Part shown: in pieces, positions 8,706-15,105 of the stretch
Layout of the letters: each line of letters begins with the position of its first letter
How positions within the stretch are numbered: position 1 is the first letter of the stretch
NCBI RefSeq assembly: GCF_002863565.1
Contig: NZ_PGUW01000002.1
Location: forward strand, 186,001 to 250,000
Source of the DNA: Bacillus sp. V5-8f
GTDB taxonomy: Bacteria; Bacillota; Bacilli; Bacillales; DSM-1321
Reading direction: 5' to 3'
DNA: 64,000 nucleotides
Translations under genes and position numbers: made by a program
Notes under the pieces: model-generated
What the model was told of the DNA's origin: nothing
Database searches by the model: none
Seen by the model: the letters and a program-made list of their open reading frames with translations, nothing else

Positions 8706-9023
8706 CTTATCCCTCCTACGTACTAAAATAATGTCCAATCTTTACGGAGTACCGTAAAAAGGTCCATCATGTATCTTCCACGACCCAACTGAGCCACTTT
8801 TTAAATTTGGCTAATGTTTATTCACCGACAGGCTAGCATTCCTGTGTGTATTTTTGTACTTTTTACTAAATTATGCTACCTTGAAACAGTTGTATAGGAC
8901 ATTGTCGGATACAATAAAGATCCGTAAGGAAAAAATGAGGATGTTTACTTAAAATATTTTGTTGTAATCACCTAACAAGCCTATCATTGCATATTTATAT
9001 AGTAAGGGTAGGGGGAATTAGAG
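8706..9023. other. Divergent intergenic region between cotS and a small plus-strand gene
   Basis: About 320 bp without a long open frame. It holds a candidate sigma-K promoter for cotS on the minus strand and the ribosome binding site of the small gene at 9024 on the plus strand. An inverted GGTACTCCGTAAA/TTTACGGAGTACC-like stretch near 8740-8760 is visible. I recognise no further element. Confidence 0.5.
8867..8893 (-). promoter_or_regulatory. Candidate sigma-K promoter for cotS-cotSA
   Basis: On the minus strand, AC, 16 bases, then CATAATTTA matches the sigma-K pattern AC-N16/17-CATANNNTA. The implied leader is about 150 bases, which is long, so the call is tentative. The downstream coat genes make it plausible. 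Confidence 0.35.
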
Positions 9024-9146
9024 ATGAAAACCATTATCATGAAAAGTAATTATTCATTCATTATAGAGACACCGGATGAAAGGGTGGAAGATGGTTCTGT
9101 TGATTATTTTGAAGAGCTCTTCTGGAAGATTTCAGCGTTAGACTAA
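9024..9146 (+). CDS. Small hypothetical protein, 40 residues
   Basis: ATG 9024 follows TAGGGGGAATTAGAG, a strong ribosome site, and the frame runs 40 codons to TAA 9144-9146. The peptide has a mixed N-terminus (K-T-I-I-M-K-S-N-Y-S-F) and an acidic middle and C-terminus (D-G-S-V-D-Y-F-E-E-L-F-W-K). It has no signal peptide and no membrane segment. A bidirectional terminator stands about 70 bp downstream. I do not recognise the family. The ribosome site, stop and terminator together support a real small gene. Confidence 0.55.
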   Translation: MKTIIMKSNYSFIIETPDERVEDGSVDYFEELFWKISALD

Positions 9147-9216
9147 GAGGAATGGGAGTCATCCATTCCTTTAAGCCCTGCTATTAGATGACAAGCCAAA
9201 GTTTTAATTACATACA

Positions 9217-9250
9217 CTAAAAAAATCCGGTTTCCTCCGGATTTTTTTAG
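9217..9250. terminator. Bidirectional terminator
   Basis: The arms CTAAAAAAATCCGG and CCGGATTTTTTTAG are perfectly complementary around a TTTCCT loop, giving a GC core flanked by A- and T-runs on both strands. It serves the small gene at 9024 and the convergent chromate-type transporter. Confidence 0.92.
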
Positions 9251-10453
9251 TCAATTTTGTAATAATGAAAGCAGCCAGCCGCCAAATGTACCTGTGATAA
9301 CTACGGCCCATGGAGGAACCTTCCAATATGCAAGCATAAAAAACATAAACGCAGAAAATGCAAAGTCTTGAGGCTTAAAAATAGAGCTAGTCCAAATCGG
9401 GTCATAGAAAGCTGCTATTAAAAGTCCTAGTACTCCTGCATTTACACCTTTTAACACACCGCCTGCATATGGATTGCGCCGAATTCGATCCCAAAATGGC
9501 AAAGTGCCAATCACGAGCAAATATGCTGGCAGAAAAATCGCAGCAGTAGCCAGCAAGCCTCCAGGCCAGCCTCCTATCACTGCACCGATATAAGAAGCAA
9601 ACGTGAATAACGGGCCCGGAACGGCCTGTGCAGCGGCATATCCTGTCAGGAAGTTATTTTCACTAAGCCATCCCCCAGGTACAAATTCGGTTTCAAGTAG
9701 CGGAAGAACTACATGTCCGCCTCCAAACACGAGTGAACCAGCCCTGTAAAAGCTGTCCACCATGGCAAGCCACTGGATGTTCGTATATGTGTTTATGAGG
9801 GGAAGGCCGAATAATAAAACAAAAAAGATTGCCAAGCAGATTAGTCCTGTTTTAAAAGAAACACTAAAATTATTATTATGTACATGATTTTCACTTGCTT
9901 CATCTTTATATAAGACAAGTCCAATAGCTCCGGCCAGCAAAATCATTACCACTTGATTAAGGGGGGAAGGCCATAGCAAAATGGCAATCATAACAAATAA
10001 GGCAATCGATTTTCTTGGCACATCAGGAACCAGCGCTTTTGACATTCCTACAATGGCATGAGCTACTACCGCTACTGCAACAAGCTTTAGACCGTGAATC
10101 CAACCTGAATTTATAACCTGGTAACCATCAATCAATAAAGCAAAGGCAATTAGTGCGATTACAGAAGGAAGGGTAAATCCAATAAAGGAAGCAACCCCTC
10201 CAAGCATTCCTCCACGCAGTGTTCCTATACTGATTCCTACTTGGCTGCTGGCAGGACCAGGAAGAAACTGGCATAAAGCGACTAAATCAGAATAGGTGTT
10301 ATCATCCAACCATTTCCTTCGCTTAACATATTCCTCACGAAAATACCCTAAATGCGCCACTGGCCCTCCAAAAGAGGTGAGTCCTAATTTAAAAGATACA
10401 AATAGTAGTTCTATCAGGGTTGAAAATGTACCATTCTTTTTTTTATTCATCAT
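9251..10453 (-). CDS. Chromate transporter (CHR) family protein, two-domain form
   Basis: A 400-residue membrane protein of the ChrA/CHR family, which exports chromate in characterised members. Both homologous halves are present. The first has F-K-L-G-L-T-S-F-G-G-P-V-A-H near residue 20 and C-Q-F-L-P-G-P-A-S-S-Q near residue 62. The second has R-A-G-S-L-V-F-G-G-G-H-V-V-L-P-L near residue 238 and A-Q-A-V-P-G-P-L-F-T-F near residue 273. These paired FGG and PGP motifs define the long form. ATG codons at 10453 and 10450 are both possible after AGGAGAAG. It stands alone between a terminator and a long intergenic region. Substrate could be chromate or another oxyanion. Confidence 0.9.
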   Translation of the reverse strand: MMNKKKNGTFSTLIELLFVSFKLGLTSFGGPVAHLGYFREEYVKRRKWLDDNTYSDLVALCQFLPGPASSQVGISIGTLRGGMLGGVASFIGFTLPSVIALIAFALLIDGYQVINSGWIHGLKLVAVAVVAHAIVGMSKALVPDVPRKSIALFVMIAILLWPSPLNQVVMILLAGAIGLVLYKDEASENHVHNNNFSVSFKTGLICLAIFFVLLFGLPLINTYTNIQWLAMVDSFYRAGSLVFGGGHVVLPLLETEFVPGGWLSENNFLTGYAAAQAVPGPLFTFASYIGAVIGGWPGGLLATAAIFLPAYLLVIGTLPFWDRIRRNPYAGGVLKGVNAGVLGLLIAAFYDPIWTSSIFKPQDFAFSAFMFFMLAYWKVPPWAVVITGTFGGWLLSLLQN

Positions 10454-10887
10454 CTTCTCCTAAATCAAAATAAACTAGATAAAATGTAGCAGAAAAGGGG
10501 GATTCATCGCAAAAATTTACGCATGAATTTACAAATTTTTAATACATTGAACAGATTTGAGCTTGAAATAAAAAACCCCTGAAGTACCGTGTAAATACCG
10601 AGGGGGATTAAATCCGTTCTAAACATTATTTATTTGTATTTAAATCGCAATCCGTTAATTTAACGATTTTTGTTTTCCTAATAAACTTATAGTCGAGCCA
10701 AAGGATTAAGAAGAGAAGGGAGGCTGATATAAGATACGATGATGCTAGTTTTCTAACTGCACGTATTATGTCAAACCATCCTGTTTTATGACGGTTTCTA
10801 TAAATATATTTCTGCTTCGTAACAATGACATGACAATTATTAAATCAAACTTTCTACCCACATAATTACCTTTTTTGTTAACGAAGT
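10454..10887. other. Gene-poor region before the sigma-B small gene
   Basis: About 430 bp with no gene I can defend. On the minus strand a frame of about 60 codons ending at TAA 10628-10626 encodes one hydrophobic segment flanked by basic residues, but has no ATG, GTG or TTG start. A C-rich/G-rich hairpin followed by TTTTTT (10573-10605, minus strand) could be its terminator. This may be a remnant of a small membrane-protein gene. Confidence 0.3.
10573..10605 (-). terminator. Weak terminator-like hairpin
   Basis: On the minus strand CCCCCT and AGGGG pair around an imperfect interior, followed by TTTTTT. The stem is short and the interior poorly paired, so this is a low-confidence call. Confidence 0.35.
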
Positions 10888-10913
10888 GTTTAACAGGAAA
10901 CCAGAAAGGGTAT
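10888..10913 (+). promoter_or_regulatory. Sigma-B-type promoter of the 38-residue peptide gene
   Basis: GTTTAA at 10888 and GGGTAT at 10908 are separated by exactly 14 bases, matching the Bacillus general-stress consensus GTTTAA-N12..15-GGGTAT. The predicted start of transcription is near 10920, about 30 bases before the AAGGAGG at 10949. Confidence 0.65.
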
Positions 10914-10962
10914 ATAAAACCGTATTACATAACATCAATCAGACATTAAGGAGGTTTTACCT

Positions 10963-11079
10963 ATGAGGAATATTGATATTGATAAATTATTGGAGGCTAC
11001 CGCGGGGATTGCCGATTTAGATCTTGATCTGAACATTGTAGACATCGACCAGCTATTAGAAAATACAAACGATTGGTAA
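10963..11079 (+). CDS. Small acidic peptide, 38 residues, with internal duplication
   Basis: ATG 10963 lies eight bases after a perfect TAAGGAGG, and the frame runs 38 codons to TAA 11077-11079, directly into a terminator hairpin. The peptide is strongly acidic and contains two related units: N-I-D-I-D-K-L-L-E-A-T at the start and N-I-V-D-I-D-Q-L-L-E-N-T near the end, joined by a D-L-D-L-D-L stretch. There is no cysteine, signal peptide or membrane segment. The sigma-B-type promoter just upstream suggests induction by general stress or entry into stationary phase. I do not recognise the family. The complete promoter, ribosome site and terminator make this a well-supported small gene. Confidence 0.72.
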   Translation: MRNIDIDKLLEATAGIADLDLDLNIVDIDQLLENTNDW

Positions 11080-11112
11080 AAAGCCGGGAATGAAAAGCTC
11101 CTGGCTTTTTTA
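11079..11112 (+). terminator. Terminator of the small peptide gene
   Basis: AAAAGCCGGGA and TCCTGGCTTTTTT form an 11-bp stem with one G-U pair around a nine-base loop, starting at the stop codon of the peptide gene. Confidence 0.85.
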
Positions 11113-11325
11113 TTTTATTGGAATTAGTACCTGATAGTATTGGACAACCATAGAATAGTTTCTACGTAGCGGGAAATTTGTATGGACCCATAATATGGAC
11201 GGAAAAAATTCAAAATCCATTTTTCAAACATAGCCAAACGACACTTCTGGACTGAAGATTGCCTGGACTTTATACGCACTGGAAAATAATTTGCAGTATT
11301 TAAAGTGAACCCCTTTATGCTCTGA

Positions 11326-11427
11326 CTATCTTTCTAAACGAATGAACCCAAGGATAATAAACATCCCAATCCAGCCTGCCGCAAGCACAGCTTGGAGAAT
11401 ACCTTCCACTAAATCATCGTACAACAT
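11326..11427 (-). CDS. Putative small membrane protein, 33 residues
   Basis: On the minus strand ATG 11427 begins a 33-codon frame ending at TAG 11328-11326. GGAG lies six bases before this ATG; another ATG six bases further upstream is too close to the same site. The peptide has an acidic start (L-Y-D-D-L-V-E-G) followed by one strongly hydrophobic segment (A-V-L-A-A-G-W-I-G-M-F-I-I-L-G-F) and a basic end (R-L-E-R), the profile of a single-span membrane peptide. The family is unknown. The opposite strand also has an open frame across this interval, but it lacks a comparable ribosome site. Confidence 0.45.
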   Translation of the reverse strand: MLYDDLVEGILQAVLAAGWIGMFIILGFIRLER

Positions 11428-11490
11428 TCTCATCTCCAAAAAATTGTCTTTAGTTTACCCAATAGCTAGTTATGGTATTCGATGGCTAAA

Positions 11491-11525
11491 AACAAAAAAG
11501 TTAACCCGAAGCAAACTGGGTTAAC
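11491..11525 (-). terminator. Terminator of the L,D-transpeptidase gene
   Basis: Read on the minus strand, GTTAACCC and GGGTTAAC pair around a ten-base loop and are followed by TTTTTTGTT. The hairpin begins about nine bases after the transpeptidase stop codon. Confidence 0.85.
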
Positions 11526-11533
11526 GTTATTTT

Positions 11534-12277
11534 TCATATCATTCCCAATACTTTTTTTGTTGCGGGGCCTACGACACCGTCGACTTTTAATCCCTTAGCT
11601 TTTTGGAACTTACGGACTGCTGAATCGGTTCCAGACCCAAAAACCCCATCAATGCCATTTGTACTGTACCCCAGATTTGTTAAAGTTCGCTGCAGTTCTT
11701 TCACTTCAGCACCGCGGCTGCCTTTCTTTAACACTGCCGAAGAATATACAGGAATGGTAATATTTGATTTTTTAACTTTATATCCTTTGGCTGTTGCAAT
11801 CGCATCAAACGTTTTTCCAGATGTCGTGATGATGACTGGAGTACCAACTTTTACCTTTGAGAAAAGCCATTGTACTTCGCTGTTATGCATCCTGACACAG
11901 CCGCTGCTTACATAACCGCCGATCGAGCTTGGATTGTTGTTGCCATGGATGGCATAAGTGGTTCCCCAAGTACCGCGTGCGTTAAGTCCCAGCCATCTGT
12001 TTCCTAATGGATTTCGAGGGCTTCCTCCAGGTATGTTTTTCTTATAATAAGGACGATTGACGATTTTGTTGACAATTTTGAAATTCCCTTCCGGCGTATA
12101 GGACGCGCTCCTTCCTGTAGCAACCCTGAAGACCTTGGTCAGCGTGCTGTTTTCATAGTAGCCTAGCTGGTTGTTACCTTTGTTGATGATGATGAATTGG
12201 CTTCCTTGTGCAAACGCAGGAGTTACCCCCATGAACATAAAACAAACCAGGAGAGCACTAAGCAAAAATTTTCTCAT
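11534..12277 (-). CDS. Secreted L,D-transpeptidase (YkuD fold) with peptidoglycan-binding domain
   Basis: A 247-residue exported cell-wall enzyme. A signal peptide is visible (M-R-K-F-L-L-S-A-L-L-V ... P-A-F-A, cleavage near residue 23). The YkuD catalytic domain spans about residues 25-150, with the active-site block H-G-N-N-N ... G-G-Y-V-S-S-G-C-V-R-M whose cysteine attacks the peptide stem. A PG_binding_1 domain follows at about residues 185-245 (L-Q-R-T-L-T-N-L-G-Y, F-Q-K-A-K-G-L-K-V-D-G-V-V-G). The domain order, catalytic first and binding second, is common in Bacillus. Likely role: 3-3 or related cross-linking of peptidoglycan. The gene is monocistronic, with its own terminator. Confidence 0.92.
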   Translation of the reverse strand: MRKFLLSALLVCFMFMGVTPAFAQGSQFIIINKGNNQLGYYENSTLTKVFRVATGRSASYTPEGNFKIVNKIVNRPYYKKNIPGGSPRNPLGNRWLGLNARGTWGTTYAIHGNNNPSSIGGYVSSGCVRMHNSEVQWLFSKVKVGTPVIITTSGKTFDAIATAKGYKVKKSNITIPVYSSAVLKKGSRGAEVKELQRTLTNLGYSTNGIDGVFGSGTDSAVRKFQKAKGLKVDGVVGPATKKVLGMI

Positions 12278-12507
12278 TTCTTCCCTTCCTTTATATCTAT
12301 GTTGATTTCTAACTCTACCATCCTATGCCGCAAGACTGGCTATTGATTACAGTAATGTATAGGTGATTTTACCTGTATTGCAGTGAGCACCTAAAACCCC
12401 TTCGATAAATCATTGAAACTCTGTGAAATCTAAAGATAAAAGTGTCAGGAAGCCCGGATACATTCATTTAATAAGATGGGAAGCTAAGCTAATAGGAGGG
12501 TATAAAA

Positions 12508-12954
12508 ATGTCAAAGAAAACGGTAGAAGAAGTGCTCCAGCAGGGGATTTATGGAGTAAAAGAAATAAAACCAGAAGAACGAAAGAAATACCTAGGTACA
12601 CTTAGAGAAAGAGTAGTTGTTGTTTTAACTAAGGGACAGGTGAGGGAAAAAACAGTTTACCCCGAAATTGCAAGCCAGCTAAAACAGAATCCCAAAGCAA
12701 CTTTATTATTAAATGGCGAAATGGAATACTCTGAAATCGCAAAATACATTGAATTGGCGACCAAACAAAACGTGTCTTTCAAAATCGTCGCAGAAAACGG
12801 AAATCAGACCGATTTAGGTCTTGTGTTGGCATACAATACAGCAATCGACAAAGAGATTATTACGGTGGAACAAAGGAGAAAAGAGGCAACAGGAAAAGCG
12901 AAAAAACAAAGTATCTTTTCTTGGCTTGGCAAAAAGCTAAAACCGAAAAGATAA
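12508..12954 (+). CDS. yueI: YueI family protein (DUF1694)
   Basis: A 148-residue cytoplasmic protein of the YueI/DUF1694 family, conserved in Firmicutes but without known function. Recognised by the start (V-E-E-V-L-Q-Q-G-I-Y-G ... K-P-E-E-R-K-K-Y-L-G-T-L-R-E-R), the L-L-N-G-E-M-E-Y-S middle and the lysine-rich tail. ATG 12508 follows AGGAGGG at 12496-12502. An overlapping frame from 12423 is a shadow. It stands alone between the divergent transpeptidase gene and a hypothetical gene. Confidence 0.85.
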   Translation: MSKKTVEEVLQQGIYGVKEIKPEERKKYLGTLRERVVVVLTKGQVREKTVYPEIASQLKQNPKATLLLNGEMEYSEIAKYIELATKQNVSFKIVAENGNQTDLGLVLAYNTAIDKEIITVEQRRKEATGKAKKQSIFSWLGKKLKPKR

Positions 12955-13053
12955 TCGCTATTAGGTAGTTTTTTTATTAGGAAAAGAAGGGAATGAGGAG
13001 AGGTAAGCTGAACTTATAAATAAATCAAACGCTGCTTACCCGGGGGGAACATT

Positions 13054-13551
13054 ATGAATTGGAAGGTATTTTCGGCAGTTTCCACAATCTTAGTTAATGG
13101 TGTTGTTTTGCTCTCCTTGCTATTTTCAGTCTTCATTTTACATGGCTATAGCGGCCAGGACACCATAAAACATACACAAGTTATCCCAAATGGATATTTA
13201 AGTACAGTCTTTAACAGCGAACAAATTCCACAAGCAAATTACCAATGGAAAAGTGAAAGCAATCAGTTGTTGTCTGAAAATATTCCTGATGTCCAGGAGT
13301 ACGCACGGAAGAATCCTGAACAAACGTTAAAGAGGGGGGCAAAAGTTCGGTTTTATATTAAGGACAAAGGACATGAACTGAATGGGAAACAAGTGCTGCT
13401 CTTCCTTAGCCAAAATGGAAAAAAGATGCAGGTGGAAAACCTGCAAGGGACATTCCATGCTCCAGATAAAGCAGGGAACTATCTATTTGAAGCAAATTTT
13501 AAGGCTGAACAGGGCACCATCCAGTATATATCTATGTTAAGAGTTAGATGA
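13054..13551 (+). CDS. Hypothetical membrane-anchored extracytoplasmic protein
   Basis: A 165-residue protein not recognised as a known family. Residues 9-29 form one hydrophobic segment (V-L-L-S-L-L-F-S-V-F-I-L) after a single Lys, so it is an uncleaved anchor or signal peptide. The rest is polar and mostly beta-like (F-Y-I-K-D-K-G, V-L-L-F-L-S-Q-N-G, G-N-Y-L-F-E-A-N-F), suggesting a small beta-sandwich outside the membrane. The end has an immunoglobulin-like feel but no motif. ATG 13054 follows CGGGGGGAAC. It ends about 100 bp before a strong terminator shared with the convergent formate channel gene. Confidence 0.7.
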   Translation: MNWKVFSAVSTILVNGVVLLSLLFSVFILHGYSGQDTIKHTQVIPNGYLSTVFNSEQIPQANYQWKSESNQLLSENIPDVQEYARKNPEQTLKRGAKVRFYIKDKGHELNGKQVLLFLSQNGKKMQVENLQGTFHAPDKAGNYLFEANFKAEQGTIQYISMLRVR

Positions 13552-13647
13552 GCCAGATATTATTTTAGAAAAGATAGGACTAGTATTATAAACGTAATCA
13601 TTTGTTATTTTCTAATGGCAGTGTTTTTATATATAGAAGAAACCGGC

Positions 13648-13687
13648 AAAATCAAACCCCCTTTCGCGAGGAAAGGGGGTTTGATTT
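13648..13687. terminator. Bidirectional terminator
   Basis: AAATCAAACCCCCTTTC and GAAAGGGGGTTTGATTT form a perfect 17-bp stem around a seven-base loop, with A/T runs at both ends. It serves the hypothetical gene and the convergent formate/nitrite transporter. Confidence 0.93.
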
Positions 13688-13689
13688 AT

Positions 13690-14463
13690 TTATTTATTCG
13701 GACGAAGGTATGCGAACCAGTAAATGAAAGCTACAAAAAGAGCTCCGCCTATAGCATTCCCAATGAAAACGGGAACAAAATTTCCTAGATAATCCATCCA
13801 AGTAAGGTGTCCTGCAAAAATGGCAGCAGGAATAATGAACATGTTTGCGACAACGTGCTGGAATCCAATAGCAACAAACCCCATGATAGGGAACCAAATA
13901 GCGAGGATCTTCCCGCCAGTATCCTCAGAGCCGTAAGATAACCAGACAGCCAATGCAACTAGCCAGTTACAGCCTATTGCGGATACTAGACTCTGTATAA
14001 AAGTAGGGTCAACCTTCGCTTGTGCTGTCGCCACTGTTTTATGAAGGAAAGGCTCCATTTCTGTTAACCCCACAATATGGCCAAAGAAATAAGCAATAAA
14101 TATAGCACCTAAAAAGTTTGCAATCGTAATCCAGAACCAATTTATGATTACCTTGGACATCGCGACTTTTTTATTTAATGCCGCGATTGGCAGCGCCATC
14201 ATGTTACCAGTAAGAAGTTCACCACCGCCAACAACTAGCAAAATCAAGCCTAAAGGGAAAACTGCTGCTCCTAAAAATTGGGTAAATGTTCCCCATTCTG
14301 CCGGCATGCCAGCGGTTACACGAATATACAAAAGATAACCTAATGAAATGTAAGTTCCACCTAAAAAGCCAAGTATCAGCATGTTAGGGAGGGATAGTGA
14401 CGCTTTTTTGACACCAGCTTCGACTGCAGTTTCTGCGATCTGTTGTGGACTGCGAAATGCCAT
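13690..14463 (-). CDS. yrhG: Formate/nitrite transporter (FNT) family channel
   Basis: A 257-residue FNT channel with six membrane segments, related to FocA/NirC and to YrhG next to the formate dehydrogenase genes of B. subtilis. Visible family blocks are G-G-T-Y-I-S-L-G near residue 35, L-L-T-G-N-M-M near residue 83, and the half-repeat C-N-W-L-V-A-L-A-V-W near residue 165 with G-F-Q-H-V-V-A-N-M-F near residue 200. Pentameric channels of this family pass formate or nitrite. The ATG has AGGAGG eight bases upstream. Its position behind the dehydrogenase and DUF1641 genes points to formate uptake or release. A terminator between it and DUF1641 suggests partial or separate transcription. Confidence 0.9.
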   Translation of the reverse strand: MAFRSPQQIAETAVEAGVKKASLSLPNMLILGFLGGTYISLGYLLYIRVTAGMPAEWGTFTQFLGAAVFPLGLILLVVGGGELLTGNMMALPIAALNKKVAMSKVIINWFWITIANFLGAIFIAYFFGHIVGLTEMEPFLHKTVATAQAKVDPTFIQSLVSAIGCNWLVALAVWLSYGSEDTGGKILAIWFPIMGFVAIGFQHVVANMFIIPAAIFAGHLTWMDYLGNFVPVFIGNAIGGALFVAFIYWFAYLRPNK

Positions 14464-14527
14464 GTTGAAATCCTCCTAATATTAAGAAAAATAATGTAAT
14501 AAGTTCCATGTATGTAGGTTGTTTACC

Positions 14528-14564
14528 ATAAAACACCCCGCCTCTAAACCTAAAAGAGACGGGG
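14528..14564 (-). terminator. Terminator after the DUF1641 gene
   Basis: On the minus strand CCCCGTCTCT pairs with AGAGGCGGGG around a loop, followed by TGTTTTATG. The T-run is moderate, so some read-through into the formate channel gene is possible. Confidence 0.7.
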
Positions 14565-14595
14565 GAGATGTTACTTTCACGTTACATCTACATTT

Positions 14596-15087
14596 TTAAT
14601 GGTTATCTTCATGTTTCAATGCTTTACCCATTCCTCGTAAGAAATGGATGCCGAAACCAACGGCACGGTTGATGTCGGGATCATTCATTGCTTTCATGAA
14701 ATCGCGGACACCTGTTTTTTTGTTGCTCTTTAAATGCTCATTTGCTTCATGCAAGCCAGCAATGCTGCTTTTCAACACAGTTTCAGTGGCTTTTGGGTCG
14801 GCACTCATCATCGCACCGGTAGCTCCCATCAGCACGTTTACCAAGTTCGTTACAGGTTCACGTGTCACTTGGCCAAGAGCAATTTTTGCAATCTTATCCT
14901 TCGCTTGAATCATTGCGTGTGCCGCTTCAAGCACTCCCAAATCATTCAGTTCGCCGGCTATGCCCATCATCTTGTCGAGTGCTTCCTTATTATCAGATAA
15001 AAGAGACTTTAGTTCTTCGAGCTTCTGCTGTTGAAGCTCTTCGGCAGTCGGTACTTTTTTCTCAATGATTTTTATTGGCTGTGCCAT
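14596..15087 (-). CDS. yrhD: DUF1641 protein (YrhD-like)
   Basis: A 163-residue protein of the DUF1641 family, encoded beside formate dehydrogenase in many Bacillaceae (YrhD). The alpha-helical N-terminus (E-L-Q-Q-Q-K-L-E-E-L-K-S-L-L) is followed by L-N-D-L-G-V-L-E-A, V-L-M-G-A-T-G-A-M-M and the C-terminal G-F-G-I-H-F-L-R-G-M-G-K. ATG 15087 follows AAAGGAGGAAAAAT, with 18 bp separating it from the dehydrogenase stop, so the two are co-transcribed. The role is not established. The consistent pairing suggests a small subunit or assembly factor of the dehydrogenase, which is inference. Confidence 0.88.
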   Translation of the reverse strand: MAQPIKIIEKKVPTAEELQQQKLEELKSLLSDNKEALDKMMGIAGELNDLGVLEAAHAMIQAKDKIAKIALGQVTREPVTNLVNVLMGATGAMMSADPKATETVLKSSIAGLHEANEHLKSNKKTGVRDFMKAMNDPDINRAVGFGIHFLRGMGKALKHEDNH

Positions 15088-15105
15088 TATTTTTCCTCCT
15101 TTCGA

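Noticed and set aside
10626-10845. Minus-strand frame encoding a possible membrane segment
   Set aside because: No ATG, GTG or TTG start in the whole open stretch. It may be a decayed gene but cannot be called.
11342-11524. 60-codon plus-strand frame
   Set aside because: No ribosome site; composition fits an antisense shadow of the small minus-strand gene and the terminator.
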